In this document: one piece after another, positions 36,036-45,500 of the stretch
Position numbering within the stretch: the stretch's first letter is position 1
Layout: each line of letters begins with the position of its first letter
Origin: CAG-411 sp050875145
Lineage (GTDB): Bacteria; Bacillota; Clostridia; Lachnospirales; Lachnospiraceae
NCBI GenBank assembly: GCA_050875145.1
Contig: JBNMLH010000003.1
Span: forward strand, 124,001 to 188,000
Direction: 5' to 3'
DNA: 64,000 nt
Translations under genes and position numbers: made by a program
Notes under the pieces: generated by a model
What the model saw: only the letters and a program-made list of their open reading frames with translations
The model's database searches: none
What the model was told of the DNA's origin: nothing

Positions 36036-36064
36036 ATTTTATCCTTTTCTCCACTAAATGTCAA
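36036..36064 (-). promoter_or_regulatory. Sigma-A promoter of rny
   Basis: Minus-strand TTGACA (36064-36059), a 17-base spacer and TAAAAT (36041-36036), about 50 bases before the rny ATG. Confidence 0.7.
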
Positions 36065-36137
36065 GCAACAAAAAGTAATATATTTGTAGCACTCCCACCC
36101 CCAGTTTACTCTTTACAAGAATTTTATCAGAACACAC

Positions 36138-36743
36138 TCAATCATTATACTCATACTCTTTTAAAACTTTTTTTATATTATATACGGAAAAGCCTTGACG
36201 ATACAAAGATGATAATATCTTTTCCCGCTGTTCTCTTGTTTGAATAGAAGTTCCTTTTAATTTCTTTTCAATTGCTTTTCTTATAGGCGTATCTTCTGAA
36301 TATTCTTCATCAAAAAAATCATCCGACAAATCTTTTTTTATTCCTTTTTGCTGCAATCTAAGTTCTATCCACTTACGGCTATGCCTATTTTTATTTACAT
36401 CCACAAAATTCTCTGCGTATCTATAATCGTCAATATAGTGCATGTCATACAAATACGCAATTGTTTTCTCAATCATATCTTCTTTGTAAAGTTGTCGCTT
36501 TAACTTTGTACGCAATTCCTGTTCTGTCTGATTGCAAAATTTCAAATATGATACAGCTTTTCGCTTGCATTTTTCTAAAATTGATTCTTTTTTAATTTTC
36601 TGTAAATGTTCCTCCGAAATTTCTCCATTTAGTTCAATCTTCCAAAAATACAATTCTTTCCAGCTCAGCCAAAAGGCATATTCCCCGTCAATGAAAACTT
36701 TATACTTATATTTTCCATTCTTCTCTATCGCTGTTACCTGCAC
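36138..36743 (-). CDS. recX: Regulatory protein RecX
   Basis: 201 residues of three-helix RecX repeats: KRKAVSYLKFCNQTEQELRTKL, YLYDMHYIDDYRYAENFVDVNKN and SSLYRQGFSVYNIKKVLKEY. RecX binds the RecA filament and limits its activity. The GTG start at 36743 has GGGAGAG 7 bases upstream. It follows recA, with a terminator hairpin in between, so recX would depend on readthrough or its own weak promoter. Confidence 0.9.
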   Translation of the reverse strand: MQVTAIEKNGKYKYKVFIDGEYAFWLSWKELYFWKIELNGEISEEHLQKIKKESILEKCKRKAVSYLKFCNQTEQELRTKLKRQLYKEDMIEKTIAYLYDMHYIDDYRYAENFVDVNKNRHSRKWIELRLQQKGIKKDLSDDFFDEEYSEDTPIRKAIEKKLKGTSIQTREQREKILSSLYRQGFSVYNIKKVLKEYEYND

Positions 36744-36766
36744 AATCTTACTCTCCCATCATAAAG

Positions 36767-36796
36767 AAAAAGTGTCTGATTGCTCAAACACTTTTT
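36767..36796 (-). terminator. Hairpin after recA (attenuating terminator before recX)
   Basis: AAAAAGTGTTTGA and TCAGACACTTTTT pair on the minus strand around a GCAA loop, ending in T run. It lies in the short recA-recX gap, 6 bases beyond the recA stop. Confidence 0.75.
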
Positions 36797-36801
36797 GCTT
36801 T

Positions 36802-37866
36802 TTATTCTTCCTCTACTGTTTGTTCTACCATTTCATCTTCACTATCCTGTGATTGCTCCTCAGGCATCTCCTCTAATGCAAAACGTTCCCGAACTTTCTT
36901 ATCAATCTCAGCAAAAACTTCCGGATTTTCTTTCAAATAATTTTTTGCATTTTCTCTACCCTGTCCTATTTTAGTTCCTTCATAAGCATACCATGCACCA
37001 CTTTTTACAACTACTCCTTCGCTGGCAGCTAAGTCAAGAACATCTCCTGTTCTCGAAATTCCCTCTCCAAACATAATATCAAATTCTGCTTCTTTAAATG
37101 GTGGTGCAACTTTATTTTTAACTACTCGAACTCTTGTACGGTTACCAATAGCCTCACCATTTTGCTTTAATGTTTCAATTCTACGAACATCCATACGAAT
37201 CGAAGAATAGAACTTAAGTGCACGACCACCAGTAGTTGTCTCTGGATTACCAAACATCACACCAACTTTTTCACGAAGCTGGTTAATAAAAATAACAATA
37301 CAGTTTGACTTACTGATAATGGCAGTTAATTTTCTCAACGCCTGTGACATAAGTCTGGCCTGCAATCCCACATGAGAATCCCCCATGTCACCATCAATCT
37401 CAGCTTTTGGCACTAATGCTGCCACTGAGTCCACAATCAAAATGTCCACTGCACCAGAACGAACCATGGTCTCTGTAATCTCCAAAGCCTGTTCTCCATT
37501 ATCTGGCTGTGAAATATATAAATTTTCAATGTCAACTCCTATGTTTCTTGCATAAGCGGGATCTAATGCATGTTCTGCATCAATAAATCCTGCAATCCCG
37601 CCTGCCTTTTGTACTTCTGCAACCATATGTAACGCAACTGTTGTCTTACCACTGGATTCTGGTCCATAAATTTCTACAATTCTTCCTTTTGGTACACCGC
37701 CAAGACCTAATGCTAAATCCAAACTAAGAGAACCTGTTGGCACTGTTTCAATCTGCATATTAGCACTTTTATCTCCAAGCTTCATAACGGAACCTTTTCC
37801 ATACTGCTTCTCAATCTGTGCTAATGCTGCTTCCAACGCCTTCATTTTATTTGTATTTTTTTCCAT
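36802..37866 (-). CDS. recA: Recombinase RecA
   Basis: 354 residues. Walker A GPESSGKTTVALH (about 67-79), the LEITETMVRSGAVDILIVDSVAALVP Walker B strand, VIFINQLREKVGVMFGNPETTTGGRALKFYSS (DNA-binding loop L2) and an acidic tail (EEQSQDSEDEM). It forms filaments on single-stranded DNA for recombination and LexA cleavage. AAGGAG precedes the ATG. Promoter and LexA box upstream show SOS control. Confidence 0.98.
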   Translation of the reverse strand: MEKNTNKMKALEAALAQIEKQYGKGSVMKLGDKSANMQIETVPTGSLSLDLALGLGGVPKGRIVEIYGPESSGKTTVALHMVAEVQKAGGIAGFIDAEHALDPAYARNIGVDIENLYISQPDNGEQALEITETMVRSGAVDILIVDSVAALVPKAEIDGDMGDSHVGLQARLMSQALRKLTAIISKSNCIVIFINQLREKVGVMFGNPETTTGGRALKFYSSIRMDVRRIETLKQNGEAIGNRTRVRVVKNKVAPPFKEAEFDIMFGEGISRTGDVLDLAASEGVVVKSGAWYAYEGTKIGQGRENAKNYLKENPEVFAEIDKKVRERFALEEMPEEQSQDSEDEMVEQTVEEE

Positions 37867-37884
37867 TCTACTCTCTCCTTTTCA

Positions 37885-37898
37885 CGAACACCTGTTCT
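37885..37898 (-). promoter_or_regulatory. LexA (DinR-type) operator of recA
   Basis: CGAACACCTGTTCT matches the Gram-positive LexA box CGAACNNNNGTTCG at nine of ten fixed positions. It lies immediately after the -10 of the recA promoter, over the predicted transcript start, where a repressor would block transcription. Confidence 0.75.
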
Positions 37899-37907
37899 AT
37901 GTATTTT

Positions 37908-37936
37908 ATAATAATATATATTTTTTGTTATGTCAA
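37908..37936 (-). promoter_or_regulatory. Sigma-A promoter of recA
   Basis: Minus-strand TTGACA (37936-37931), a 17-base spacer and TATTAT (37913-37908), about 35 bases before the start. The remaining upstream gap to 38114 is AT-rich, without other signals. Confidence 0.75.
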
Positions 37937-38110
37937 GGCAAATCTTTGTTCTCAGATAGAATACCTCTCTATTATTTTTTCAAAAATCGCCTTATGCAAT
38001 ACCTTTATTATATGGAAAAATGCAATACAGAACGTATTGACTAATTGAAATAAGATATTTCCATTATACAAATAATTTTGAGAAATGTAAAGCACACAAT
38101 TCTTTTTGCC

Positions 38111-38153
38111 AAAAAAGTCAGATAGACTTTCATTCAAAACCTCTATCTGACTT
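38111..38153 (-). terminator. Intrinsic terminator of ilvA
   Basis: Perfect 12-base stem (AAGTCAGATAGA with TCTATCTGACTT), a 15-base loop and six T on the minus strand. Confidence 0.8.
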
Positions 38154-38188
38154 CTTATTTTTCTACAACTAACTTTTTTAATACTCTC

Positions 38189-39415
38189 CTAGTAAATGCT
38201 CTTTGGTTCTTCTATTTTAGGATGATATCCTTTTTCCTCTAATGCTTTTATAATTTCTTCTTTATGTTCATGACCAAATGCTTCCATCGTAATTTGTAAT
38301 TCAACTGCAGTATTTCTATTAATACTTACAAACTGATTATGATCTAATCGAATTACATTTCCTCTCTGCTCTGCAATTACATTTGCAACATTTACAAGTT
38401 CACCTGGTCTATCTGGCAAACGAACAGATACTGTAAATACTCGTCCTCTTTGAATCAGTCCATGCTGTACTACAGACGAAATTGTAATTACATCCATATT
38501 ACCGCCACTTAAAACAGATACAACTTTCTTTCCTTTGCAATCCAGATGATTTAATGCTGCAACTGTCAACAGACCAGAATTTTCTACTACCATCTTGTGA
38601 TTTTCCATCATATCCAAAAATGCCACAATAAGTTCTCTATCTTCAACGGTAATAATATCATCAATGTTTTTCTGCAAGTATGGGAAAATAGTGCTTCCTG
38701 ACGTTTTCACCGCTGTACCATCTGCAATCGTATCTACATTTGGTAATGATACAACTTTTCCCTGCTTTAAAGATTCCTGTAAACAGTTAGCTCCAGCCGG
38801 CTCTACTCCAATCACTTTAACGTTTGGATTAAGCATCTTTGCCAACGTAGAAACACCAGTAGCAAGACCGCCACCACCAATCGGAACAAGAATAATATCA
38901 ACAGTTGGCAAATCTTTAAAGATTTCCATAGCAATAGTTCCCTGACCAGTCGCTACCTGCTCATCATCAAAAGGATGAATAAATGTGGCACCTGTTTCCT
39001 CCGCAAGCTTTAATGCATATGCACAAGCATCATCATAAACATTACCATATAAAACAACTTCTGCTCCATAACTTTTGGTACGATTCACTTTTATCAATGG
39101 CGTCGTTGTTGGCATTACAATGGTAGCCTTTGCACCGTAAATCTTTGCTGCATATGCAACTCCCTGTGCATGATTTCCTGCTGAAGCAGTAATTAATCCT
39201 TTGGCACGATCTTCCTTGGAAAGTGTACTAATCTTATAATAAGCTCCACGAACCTTATATGCACCTGTATATTGCATATTTTCAGGTTTCAAATATACCT
39301 TATTTCCTGATGTTGCAGAAAAATACTCACTATACACAAGTTTTGTTCTGTTAATCACCTTTTTGACACATTCTGATGCTTCCTCAAATTTTTCTAATGT
39401 CAACATTACAAACAA
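38189..39415 (-). CDS. ilvA: Threonine ammonia-lyase
   Basis: 408 residues of PLP-dependent threonine deaminase, giving 2-oxobutyrate for isoleucine synthesis or catabolism. PLP lysine in TGAYKVRGAYYKI (about 52-64), ASAGNHAQGVAYAA, the glycine-rich VPIGGGGLATGVSTL and a C-terminal ACT domain (about 325-400). One ACT domain and 408 residues fit the short IlvA/TdcB group, so sensitivity to isoleucine is not certain. Promoter at 39453-39481 and own terminator make it a single-gene unit. Confidence 0.93.
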   Translation of the reverse strand: MFVMLTLEKFEEASECVKKVINRTKLVYSEYFSATSGNKVYLKPENMQYTGAYKVRGAYYKISTLSKEDRAKGLITASAGNHAQGVAYAAKIYGAKATIVMPTTTPLIKVNRTKSYGAEVVLYGNVYDDACAYALKLAEETGATFIHPFDDEQVATGQGTIAMEIFKDLPTVDIILVPIGGGGLATGVSTLAKMLNPNVKVIGVEPAGANCLQESLKQGKVVSLPNVDTIADGTAVKTSGSTIFPYLQKNIDDIITVEDRELIVAFLDMMENHKMVVENSGLLTVAALNHLDCKGKKVVSVLSGGNMDVITISSVVQHGLIQRGRVFTVSVRLPDRPGELVNVANVIAEQRGNVIRLDHNQFVSINRNTAVELQITMEAFGHEHKEEIIKALEEKGYHPKIEEPKSIY

Positions 39416-39452
39416 CCTCTTTTCTCATCCTGTATGATTCTTATTTCTATAT

Positions 39453-39481
39453 ATTCTAGCACTATTACTTTTTTGTTGCAA
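39453..39481 (-). promoter_or_regulatory. Sigma-A promoter of ilvA
   Basis: Minus-strand TTGCAA (39481-39476), a 17-base spacer and TAGAAT (39458-39453), about 40 bases before the ATG, in the gap after ftsY. Confidence 0.6.
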
Positions 39482-39526
39482 GCCATTGTTTGGTATAAAC
39501 GCCTAACAACAAAGAATAAATATCTG

Positions 39527-40834
39527 CTATTCCTCTACTTCAAACAACGCATCAACAAAATCATCCGCATTAAATTTTTGCAAATCGTCTATTTTTTCAC
39601 CAATACCAATGTACTTTACAGGTATCTTTAGTTCAGACTGAATAGCAATCGCGATACCACCTTTTGCAGTACCGTCCAATTTTGTCAGAATAATACCGGT
39701 AATGTCTGCTACTTCGCTAAATTGCTTTGCCTGTGCCATTGCATTCTGTCCGGTAGTCCCGTCTAATACAATAAATGTTTCACGATACGCATCCAGATAT
39801 TCACGATCTATGATACGATTGATTTTTTTCAACTCTTCCATCAAATTCTTTTTGTTATGCAATCGACCTGCTGTATCAACTAATAGAATATCTGTTCCCT
39901 TTGCTTTGGCAGAAGCTAACGCATCAAATACTACAGCCGCAGGATCAGAACCCTCCTGCTGTGCAATAATATCTACACCTGCTCTGTTCGTCCATTCCTC
40001 TAACTGTTCAATGGCAGCCGCACGGAATGTATCTGCCGCAGCTACAAGTACCTTTTTCCCTTTTTTCTTTAATTGGCTGGATAATTTTCCGATAGAAGTC
40101 GTCTTTCCTACTCCATTTACACCAATAAATAATACAACTGATTTTTTATCTTCAAAATCATAGGCATTTTTTTCAACATGCATCTGCTCTTTGATACTGT
40201 CAATCAAAATCTGCTTGCACTCAGCTACATCTTTAATTTTTTCTTCTTTTACTCGTTTGCGTAATTGCTCTAAAATCTCTGTCGTTGCATGTATTCCAAT
40301 ATCTGCCATAACAAGCACTTCTTCCAATTCTTCATAGAAATCCTCGTCTATCTTGGTAAAACTGCTGAAAATTGAATCGATGCCATTTGCAATATTATCA
40401 CGAGTTTTCGTCAAGCCAGATACCAAACGCTTAAAAAAGCCTTTCTTTTCTTTTCCTTCACTCTTCTCCACTTCTGTTGCTACAGCTTCCTGAATATCAT
40501 CTTGCATGGTATCCATATACATTTCTTCATTTTCTAACTCTTCATCTGTCTCCGCTTCTTTTTCTTCTGTTCCATCTTCGTTTGATGATATTTCCTCAAA
40601 AACAGCTTCTCGAATAGAACCCTGCAAACTTCCTGTCACATTAACAGAATCTGCATTTTCTTCTTCCTGTTCATCTTCCTCAAATTCTTTAACTGCATCT
40701 TCCTGTTTAATCTCTGAGGATATTGCATCCTGTATATCCTGTGTATCACTTTCAACTAAATTTTCCGACCCACCGGGCCCCTCAGGTACGTCTGTTTCAT
40801 CCTTCTTTTTTCTAAATAAACCAAATAATGCCAT
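39527..40834 (-). CDS. ftsY: Signal recognition particle receptor FtsY
   Basis: 435 residues. A short basic N-terminus (LFGLFRKKK) precedes an acidic, low-complexity A domain (about 12-130), then the NG GTPase: VLFIGVNGVGKTTSIGKL (G1), AADTFRAAAIEQLEEW (insert box), DTAGRLHNKKNLM (G3) and TKLDGTAKGG (G4). It docks SRP-ribosome complexes at the membrane. It follows smc by 12 bases with AGGAGG before the ATG. ylxM and ffh, which often come next in Bacilli, are absent here. Confidence 0.96.
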   Translation of the reverse strand: MALFGLFRKKKDETDVPEGPGGSENLVESDTQDIQDAISSEIKQEDAVKEFEEDEQEEENADSVNVTGSLQGSIREAVFEEISSNEDGTEEKEAETDEELENEEMYMDTMQDDIQEAVATEVEKSEGKEKKGFFKRLVSGLTKTRDNIANGIDSIFSSFTKIDEDFYEELEEVLVMADIGIHATTEILEQLRKRVKEEKIKDVAECKQILIDSIKEQMHVEKNAYDFEDKKSVVLFIGVNGVGKTTSIGKLSSQLKKKGKKVLVAAADTFRAAAIEQLEEWTNRAGVDIIAQQEGSDPAAVVFDALASAKAKGTDILLVDTAGRLHNKKNLMEELKKINRIIDREYLDAYRETFIVLDGTTGQNAMAQAKQFSEVADITGIILTKLDGTAKGGIAIAIQSELKIPVKYIGIGEKIDDLQKFNADDFVDALFEVEE

Positions 40835-40846
40835 CTTTTTTTCCTC

Positions 40847-43800
40847 CTAATTCTTATTTCCAGCCTTTTCCATCTCATCAAGCTGATCTTCTATCAAATT
40901 CACAGAAACCATTGTAGATACACCTTTTTCTTGCATGGTAATACCATACATAATATCCGCCGCTGACATAGTACCTCTACGGTGTGTAATAACAATAAAC
41001 TGTGTATCCTTTGTAAGTTTATGTAAATATTGTGCATATCGTTTTACATTGGAGTCGTCCAATGCAGCTTCTATTTCATCAAGCAAACAAAATGGTGACG
41101 GTTTCAAATTTTGAATAGCAAATAAAAGCGATATAGCAGTCAATGCCTTTTCTCCACCAGACATCTGCATCATATTCTGTAACTTCTTTCCCGGTGGTTG
41201 CGCAATAATGTTGATACCTGCCTCCAAAATATCCTCATCACTCATCAACTCAATCGTTCCTTTTCCTCCGCCGAACAACTCTTTAAACACAATGTCAAAC
41301 TGACCTTTAATCTCAGCAAATTTTTCTTCAAACTGCTTTCGCATTTCAATATCCAGTTCTTCTACTATGTTCATTAATACCTCTTCTGAATGAATCAAAT
41401 CTTCATGCTGAGAATGTAACAATTCATATCGCTCGGAAATGCTACGATAATCCTCAATCGCATTTACATTTACATCTCCAAGCCCTTTCATCTTTGCTTT
41501 TACCTCACTGATTTGTTTCTTCATAGTTGAAAAATCAAGATTTGTTTCTGTTTTATGTTCTGCTGCAGTCTGATAAGTTAATTCATATTCTTCCCACATA
41601 TAATTAGACTGCTGTTCCATCTGTTCGGCAATTTTTTCTTTTCGATTATTTAATCGGAAGATTTCTTTATCGAGATTACCCAAATCATCGGAAATTTGTT
41701 CCCTTTGTCTTAATAAGTCCTTATGCTGTTTGGCCGTCTCTTCTCGGTCACTTTTCAATGATTCTATATAATCACCAACTTCTTTGATATCTTTTTCTTC
41801 CGTTTCTAATTGACTCTTCATAACCTGAATAGCCTGCTCTTTTTCAATAACCTGTTGTGCTGAATTAGCTGCATTTTCCCCCAGGCGGCTATGTTCCTCC
41901 TTCAATGTATCCAATTCTCTTTGAATACGTTGAATATTGGTTTCTATAAACTCTTTCCTTTGCTCAAAAGAAGATGCTTCAATTGTAACCCCTGCCACCT
42001 GTTCACGTAACTCTTCTAATTCTTTTCTTTTATCTTCAAGCTCCTTATTATATTCTTTCTTTTTCTTCTCGTGATCCTCATTTTCCTCTTCCAGCATATC
42101 CATCTGCTTTTGAAGCATAGTAACATTTCCACGCAATTCTGCAAACTGCCTTTCTATATTCTCTGTTTCCTCCTGAATAGACAGATATCCCTTCTCAATT
42201 GTCTCGCGATTACTTTTAGCTTGATTATAATTTAATTTGGCAGTATTCTCCAATACATATAATTGCTGCAATTCACTCTGAATGTCTCTTCGCTCCTGCG
42301 CCTGCAAATCTCCACTATTTTGAAGAAGTTCTATTTTCTTTTGTACATTTTCACAATCCTGCTTTAAATTTCCAAGTTTCTTCTCTCCATCTTCCATTTC
42401 TCTACGTCTGCTCAATAGATTACTCAAATTTTTATAAGCACCACCAGACATAGAACCGCCAGGATTTAATAATTCTCCTTCCAACGTTACAATACGAATA
42501 GAATTATTGTATTTTCTTGCAACTGCAATTGCATGATCAATATGATCTACCACAAGAATCCTACCTAACAAATATTCTACCAGATTCTTAAACTCTTTTT
42601 GGGCACTAACAAGTTCACTGGCAAATCCTAGTACACCAGGTTCCTTTCTGGCATCCTCTCTCTTAGATACATTTCTTTTTCCAACTACTGTTAAAGGCAA
42701 AAATGTCGCACGTCCATAACGATTTTTCTTTAAAAATTGAATCAATTGCTTGGCCGTTTCTTCCGTATCTGTAACTATATTTTGGATACTTCCTCCAAGG
42801 GCAATCTCCATGGCTACTTCATACTCTTTTTTTACTTTAATAATGTCTGCTACCACACCTACAATACCAGCATTTTTTTCTTTCTGCTCCATAACACGAC
42901 GAATACTTTGTCCATAACCATCATAACGTTCCGTCATATTTCGCAAAGTTTCCAGTTTTGACTGTTCTCTATGATACTCCTGCTGTTTTACATTAAGTTC
43001 TTTTCGTAAATCTTCTAAATTGCTCCTGTCCGCTTTCTGTTTTTCCTGTAATTCCTGTAGTCGTTGGTTTTTCCCTTGAATCTGAACCGTAACCTCATTT
43101 AAACGGGCTTCTTCTTTTTGCAACGTTTCTACACAAATTGCTTCATCGGTCTTATTCTTCAAAATGCGTTGGGTTAATTGTGCTTTCTTTACATTTTCCT
43201 GCGACAGCATTGTATTATATTTTTCCAATTTTGCCTTCAATGTTGCATTCTCATTTAGGCGATGCATAATTTCCTGATTACATTGATCAATTTTATCATT
43301 GATAGCATCCATCTGGCTCTTACAATTCGTAACTTTTTCTTCCATGCCATCTTTTTTTTGTTCAATGTTCTGCATTCCCGAAAACAGCTTCTCTTTTTCT
43401 TCCAACTGTTGTTGACGTTCTTTATTCTTTGTATCTACATCCGAAAGGATTGTTTTAAGACGTTCCTGATAATGTTTATCGTTTTGCTTTGCCGCTAAAA
43501 TCTGTTCGTAGCAAACCTTAATTTCACCCTCTAATTGCTCCTTACGGATTCGCTTTTCATTTACGGCCCCTTTGTTTTTTTCTAAAACAATATCTTTTTG
43601 CTCCAATACTCTTTCAAGTTGTTCATAATCCTCCTTTATATGAGAAAACAACTTGTTTTTTTCCTCAAAATCAGTTGTGACAATTTCAATATTGTTTTGT
43701 ACTTTATCTTCTTCTACATGAAGCTGTTCATATTCCTGCAAAAACAGATTTACATCAAGCTGTTTTAAATCCTCTCTTAGTCGTAAATATTCCCTAGCAG

Positions 43801-44431
43801 TTTCAGATTGTTGCTTCAACGGTCCAACCTGCTTTTCTAATTCAGATAAAATGTCATTAATACGTTCTAAGTTCTGACGTTCTACCTCTAAATTTTTCTG
43901 TGCAGTAGCTTTTCTTTTTTTATACTTTACAATTCCTGCTGCCTCATCAAATAATTCTCGACGTTCTTCAGGTTTACCATTTAAAATCTTATCAATCTGT
44001 CCCTGACCGATAATTGAATACCCTTCTTTACCAATACCTGTGTCTAAAAATAGTTCCTGGACATCACGTAAACGGCAATTCACACCATTCATTAAATATT
44101 CACTTTCACCGGAACGATACACACGTCTGGCTACTGTAACCTCTTCATAAGAAGTTGGCAGCTTGTGATCTGAATTATCAAATGTAATTGCCACATAAGC
44201 AAATCCCTGTGGTTTTCTCAATTCCGTTCCTGCAAAAATAATATCTTCCATTTTAGAACCACGTAATTGTTTTGCACTCTGCTCACCAAGTACCCAGCGA
44301 ACTGCATCACCCACGTTGCTCTTTCCACTACCATTTGGTCCAACGATTGCTGTAATTCCTTTTTGGAACTCAAATACAATTTTATTTGCAAAGGATTTAA
44401 AACCATGTATCTCAATGCTTTTTAAATACAT
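40847..44431 (-). CDS. smc: Chromosome segregation ATPase Smc
   Basis: 1194 residues, full length. N-terminal head with Walker A VGPNGSGKSNVGDAVRWVLGE (about 29-49), long coiled coils, a hinge around 515-640 (GYGQSIRRVMEQ ... GALYKN-like region), then the C-terminal head with signature MSGGEKALTAISLLFAI and Walker B FCLLDEIEAALDDSN. It forms the ring of bacterial condensin with ScpA and ScpB, both encoded at 21.3-22.7 kb. GAGGG precedes the ATG. It sits between rnc and ftsY in the standard order. Confidence 0.98.
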   Translation of the reverse strand: MYLKSIEIHGFKSFANKIVFEFQKGITAIVGPNGSGKSNVGDAVRWVLGEQSAKQLRGSKMEDIIFAGTELRKPQGFAYVAITFDNSDHKLPTSYEEVTVARRVYRSGESEYLMNGVNCRLRDVQELFLDTGIGKEGYSIIGQGQIDKILNGKPEERRELFDEAAGIVKYKKRKATAQKNLEVERQNLERINDILSELEKQVGPLKQQSETAREYLRLREDLKQLDVNLFLQEYEQLHVEEDKVQNNIEIVTTDFEEKNKLFSHIKEDYEQLERVLEQKDIVLEKNKGAVNEKRIRKEQLEGEIKVCYEQILAAKQNDKHYQERLKTILSDVDTKNKERQQQLEEKEKLFSGMQNIEQKKDGMEEKVTNCKSQMDAINDKIDQCNQEIMHRLNENATLKAKLEKYNTMLSQENVKKAQLTQRILKNKTDEAICVETLQKEEARLNEVTVQIQGKNQRLQELQEKQKADRSNLEDLRKELNVKQQEYHREQSKLETLRNMTERYDGYGQSIRRVMEQKEKNAGIVGVVADIIKVKKEYEVAMEIALGGSIQNIVTDTEETAKQLIQFLKKNRYGRATFLPLTVVGKRNVSKREDARKEPGVLGFASELVSAQKEFKNLVEYLLGRILVVDHIDHAIAVARKYNNSIRIVTLEGELLNPGGSMSGGAYKNLSNLLSRRREMEDGEKKLGNLKQDCENVQKKIELLQNSGDLQAQERRDIQSELQQLYVLENTAKLNYNQAKSNRETIEKGYLSIQEETENIERQFAELRGNVTMLQKQMDMLEEENEDHEKKKKEYNKELEDKRKELEELREQVAGVTIEASSFEQRKEFIETNIQRIQRELDTLKEEHSRLGENAANSAQQVIEKEQAIQVMKSQLETEEKDIKEVGDYIESLKSDREETAKQHKDLLRQREQISDDLGNLDKEIFRLNNRKEKIAEQMEQQSNYMWEEYELTYQTAAEHKTETNLDFSTMKKQISEVKAKMKGLGDVNVNAIEDYRSISERYELLHSQHEDLIHSEEVLMNIVEELDIEMRKQFEEKFAEIKGQFDIVFKELFGGGKGTIELMSDEDILEAGINIIAQPPGKKLQNMMQMSGGEKALTAISLLFAIQNLKPSPFCLLDEIEAALDDSNVKRYAQYLHKLTKDTQFIVITHRRGTMSAADIMYGITMQEKGVSTMVSVNLIEDQLDEMEKAGNKN

Positions 44432-44451
44432 ATATGCCCTCTTTCTTCTCT

Positions 44452-45141
44452 CTAATCAGTAAGCTTCAAAATTGCCTGATATGCAGCCGCCTGCTCCGCA
44501 GCCTTTTTTGTCTTTCCAGTACCCTGACTAAGTTCTTTTCCATCTACAATTGCAGCAACCGTAAAAACTTTATCATGGTCAGGTCCTGACTCCCCTAGTA
44601 ACTTATATTGTAACGGTTCTTTATAATCTGCCTGCACAATTTCCTGCAAGATAGTCTTACTATCAAAAAAGAGTTTTTTGCTATCAATATCGTCTAACAC
44701 ATATTTCATAATAAACTCTTTTGCACTAGTAAAACCACCGTCTAAATAAATTGCACCAATCACTGCTTCAAAAGCATCAGAAAGAATAGAATCTCTTGTT
44801 GCTCCTCCTGTTGCAATTTCTCCTTTTCCCAATAAAATATAGTCACCTAAATTTATTTCTCTGGCACACATAGCCAATGTAGGCTCGCATACAAGACTGG
44901 CACGAAGTTTTGTCATTTCCCCTTCATGCATCTGCTCATTGGTACGAAATATATACTCGCTGGACATCAGTTCCAGAACCGCATCTCCTAAAAATTCTAA
45001 TCGCTCGTTATTTGCTAATTTACTCAGACGCATCTCATTTGCATAGGAGCTATGTGATAATGCCTGACGTAAATAGTTTCGATTTTGAAAATGATACCCA
45101 ATCTTATTTTCAAATTCTCCCATCTTTTCCTGATTAATCAT
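44452..45141 (-). CDS. rnc: Ribonuclease III
   Basis: 229 residues. The catalytic domain holds the signature NNERLEFLGDAVLEL (about 43-57), with the second acidic site in DAFEAVIGAIYLDGG. The C-terminal double-stranded RNA-binding domain ends KTKKAAEQAAAYQAIL. It processes rRNA precursors and duplex RNAs. AGGCG stands before the ATG; a second ATG six codons on is also plausible. It lies 20 bases before smc, with which it is co-transcribed. Confidence 0.96.
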   Translation of the reverse strand: MINQEKMGEFENKIGYHFQNRNYLRQALSHSSYANEMRLSKLANNERLEFLGDAVLELMSSEYIFRTNEQMHEGEMTKLRASLVCEPTLAMCAREINLGDYILLGKGEIATGGATRDSILSDAFEAVIGAIYLDGGFTSAKEFIMKYVLDDIDSKKLFFDSKTILQEIVQADYKEPLQYKLLGESGPDHDKVFTVAAIVDGKELSQGTGKTKKAAEQAAAYQAILKLTD

Positions 45142-45201
45142 GAATCACGCCTAACCTTTCCTATTAGTATCTTCCCTTTGTTTGTCTAATTACACATATA
45201 A

Positions 45202-45225
45202 GCTGTCTGTATAGATACAGACAGC
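45202..45225 (-). terminator. Stem-loop between acpP and rnc
   Basis: GCTGTCTGTAT and ATACAGACAGC form a perfect 11-base stem with almost no loop. No T run follows on the minus strand (TTATATGTG), so a weak terminator, a processing site or an RNase III target is possible. Confidence 0.45.
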
Positions 45226-45253
45226 CTATATTCTCACTTACTATATATCGTCA

Positions 45254-45484
45254 TTATGCTATAGCATTCTTAATTTGCTCAACTGCATCTGCAACTGTAA
45301 CAATCTTTTCAGCCTCTTCATTGTCAATTTCGATTTCAAATTCTTCTTCAATTCCCATTATTATTTGAAAAACATCCAAAGAATCTGCTCCTAAATCATC
45401 TACAAATGAAGTTTCCATTTTGATTTCATCTGCATCTACATTTAATACCTCACTAATAATACCTTGTAATTTTTCAAATTCCAT
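45254..45484 (-). CDS. acpP: Acyl carrier protein
   Basis: 76 acidic residues. The phosphopantetheine serine lies in DDLGADSLDVFQIIM (about 30-44). It carries acyl chains in fatty-acid synthesis. The frame extends to 45508, but the ATG at 45484 follows AAAGGCGGG and gives the normal length. It follows plsX by 16 bases, in the standard plsX-acpP-rnc-smc-ftsY order. Confidence 0.96.
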   Translation of the reverse strand: MEFEKLQGIISEVLNVDADEIKMETSFVDDLGADSLDVFQIIMGIEEEFEIEIDNEEAEKIVTVADAVEQIKNAIA

Positions 45485-45500
45485 ACTGTTCCCGCCTTTC

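Noticed and set aside
39702..40163. A 153-codon plus-strand frame opposite ftsY
   Set aside because: It lies wholly antisense to conserved FtsY GTPase motifs, with no ribosome site or recognisable product.
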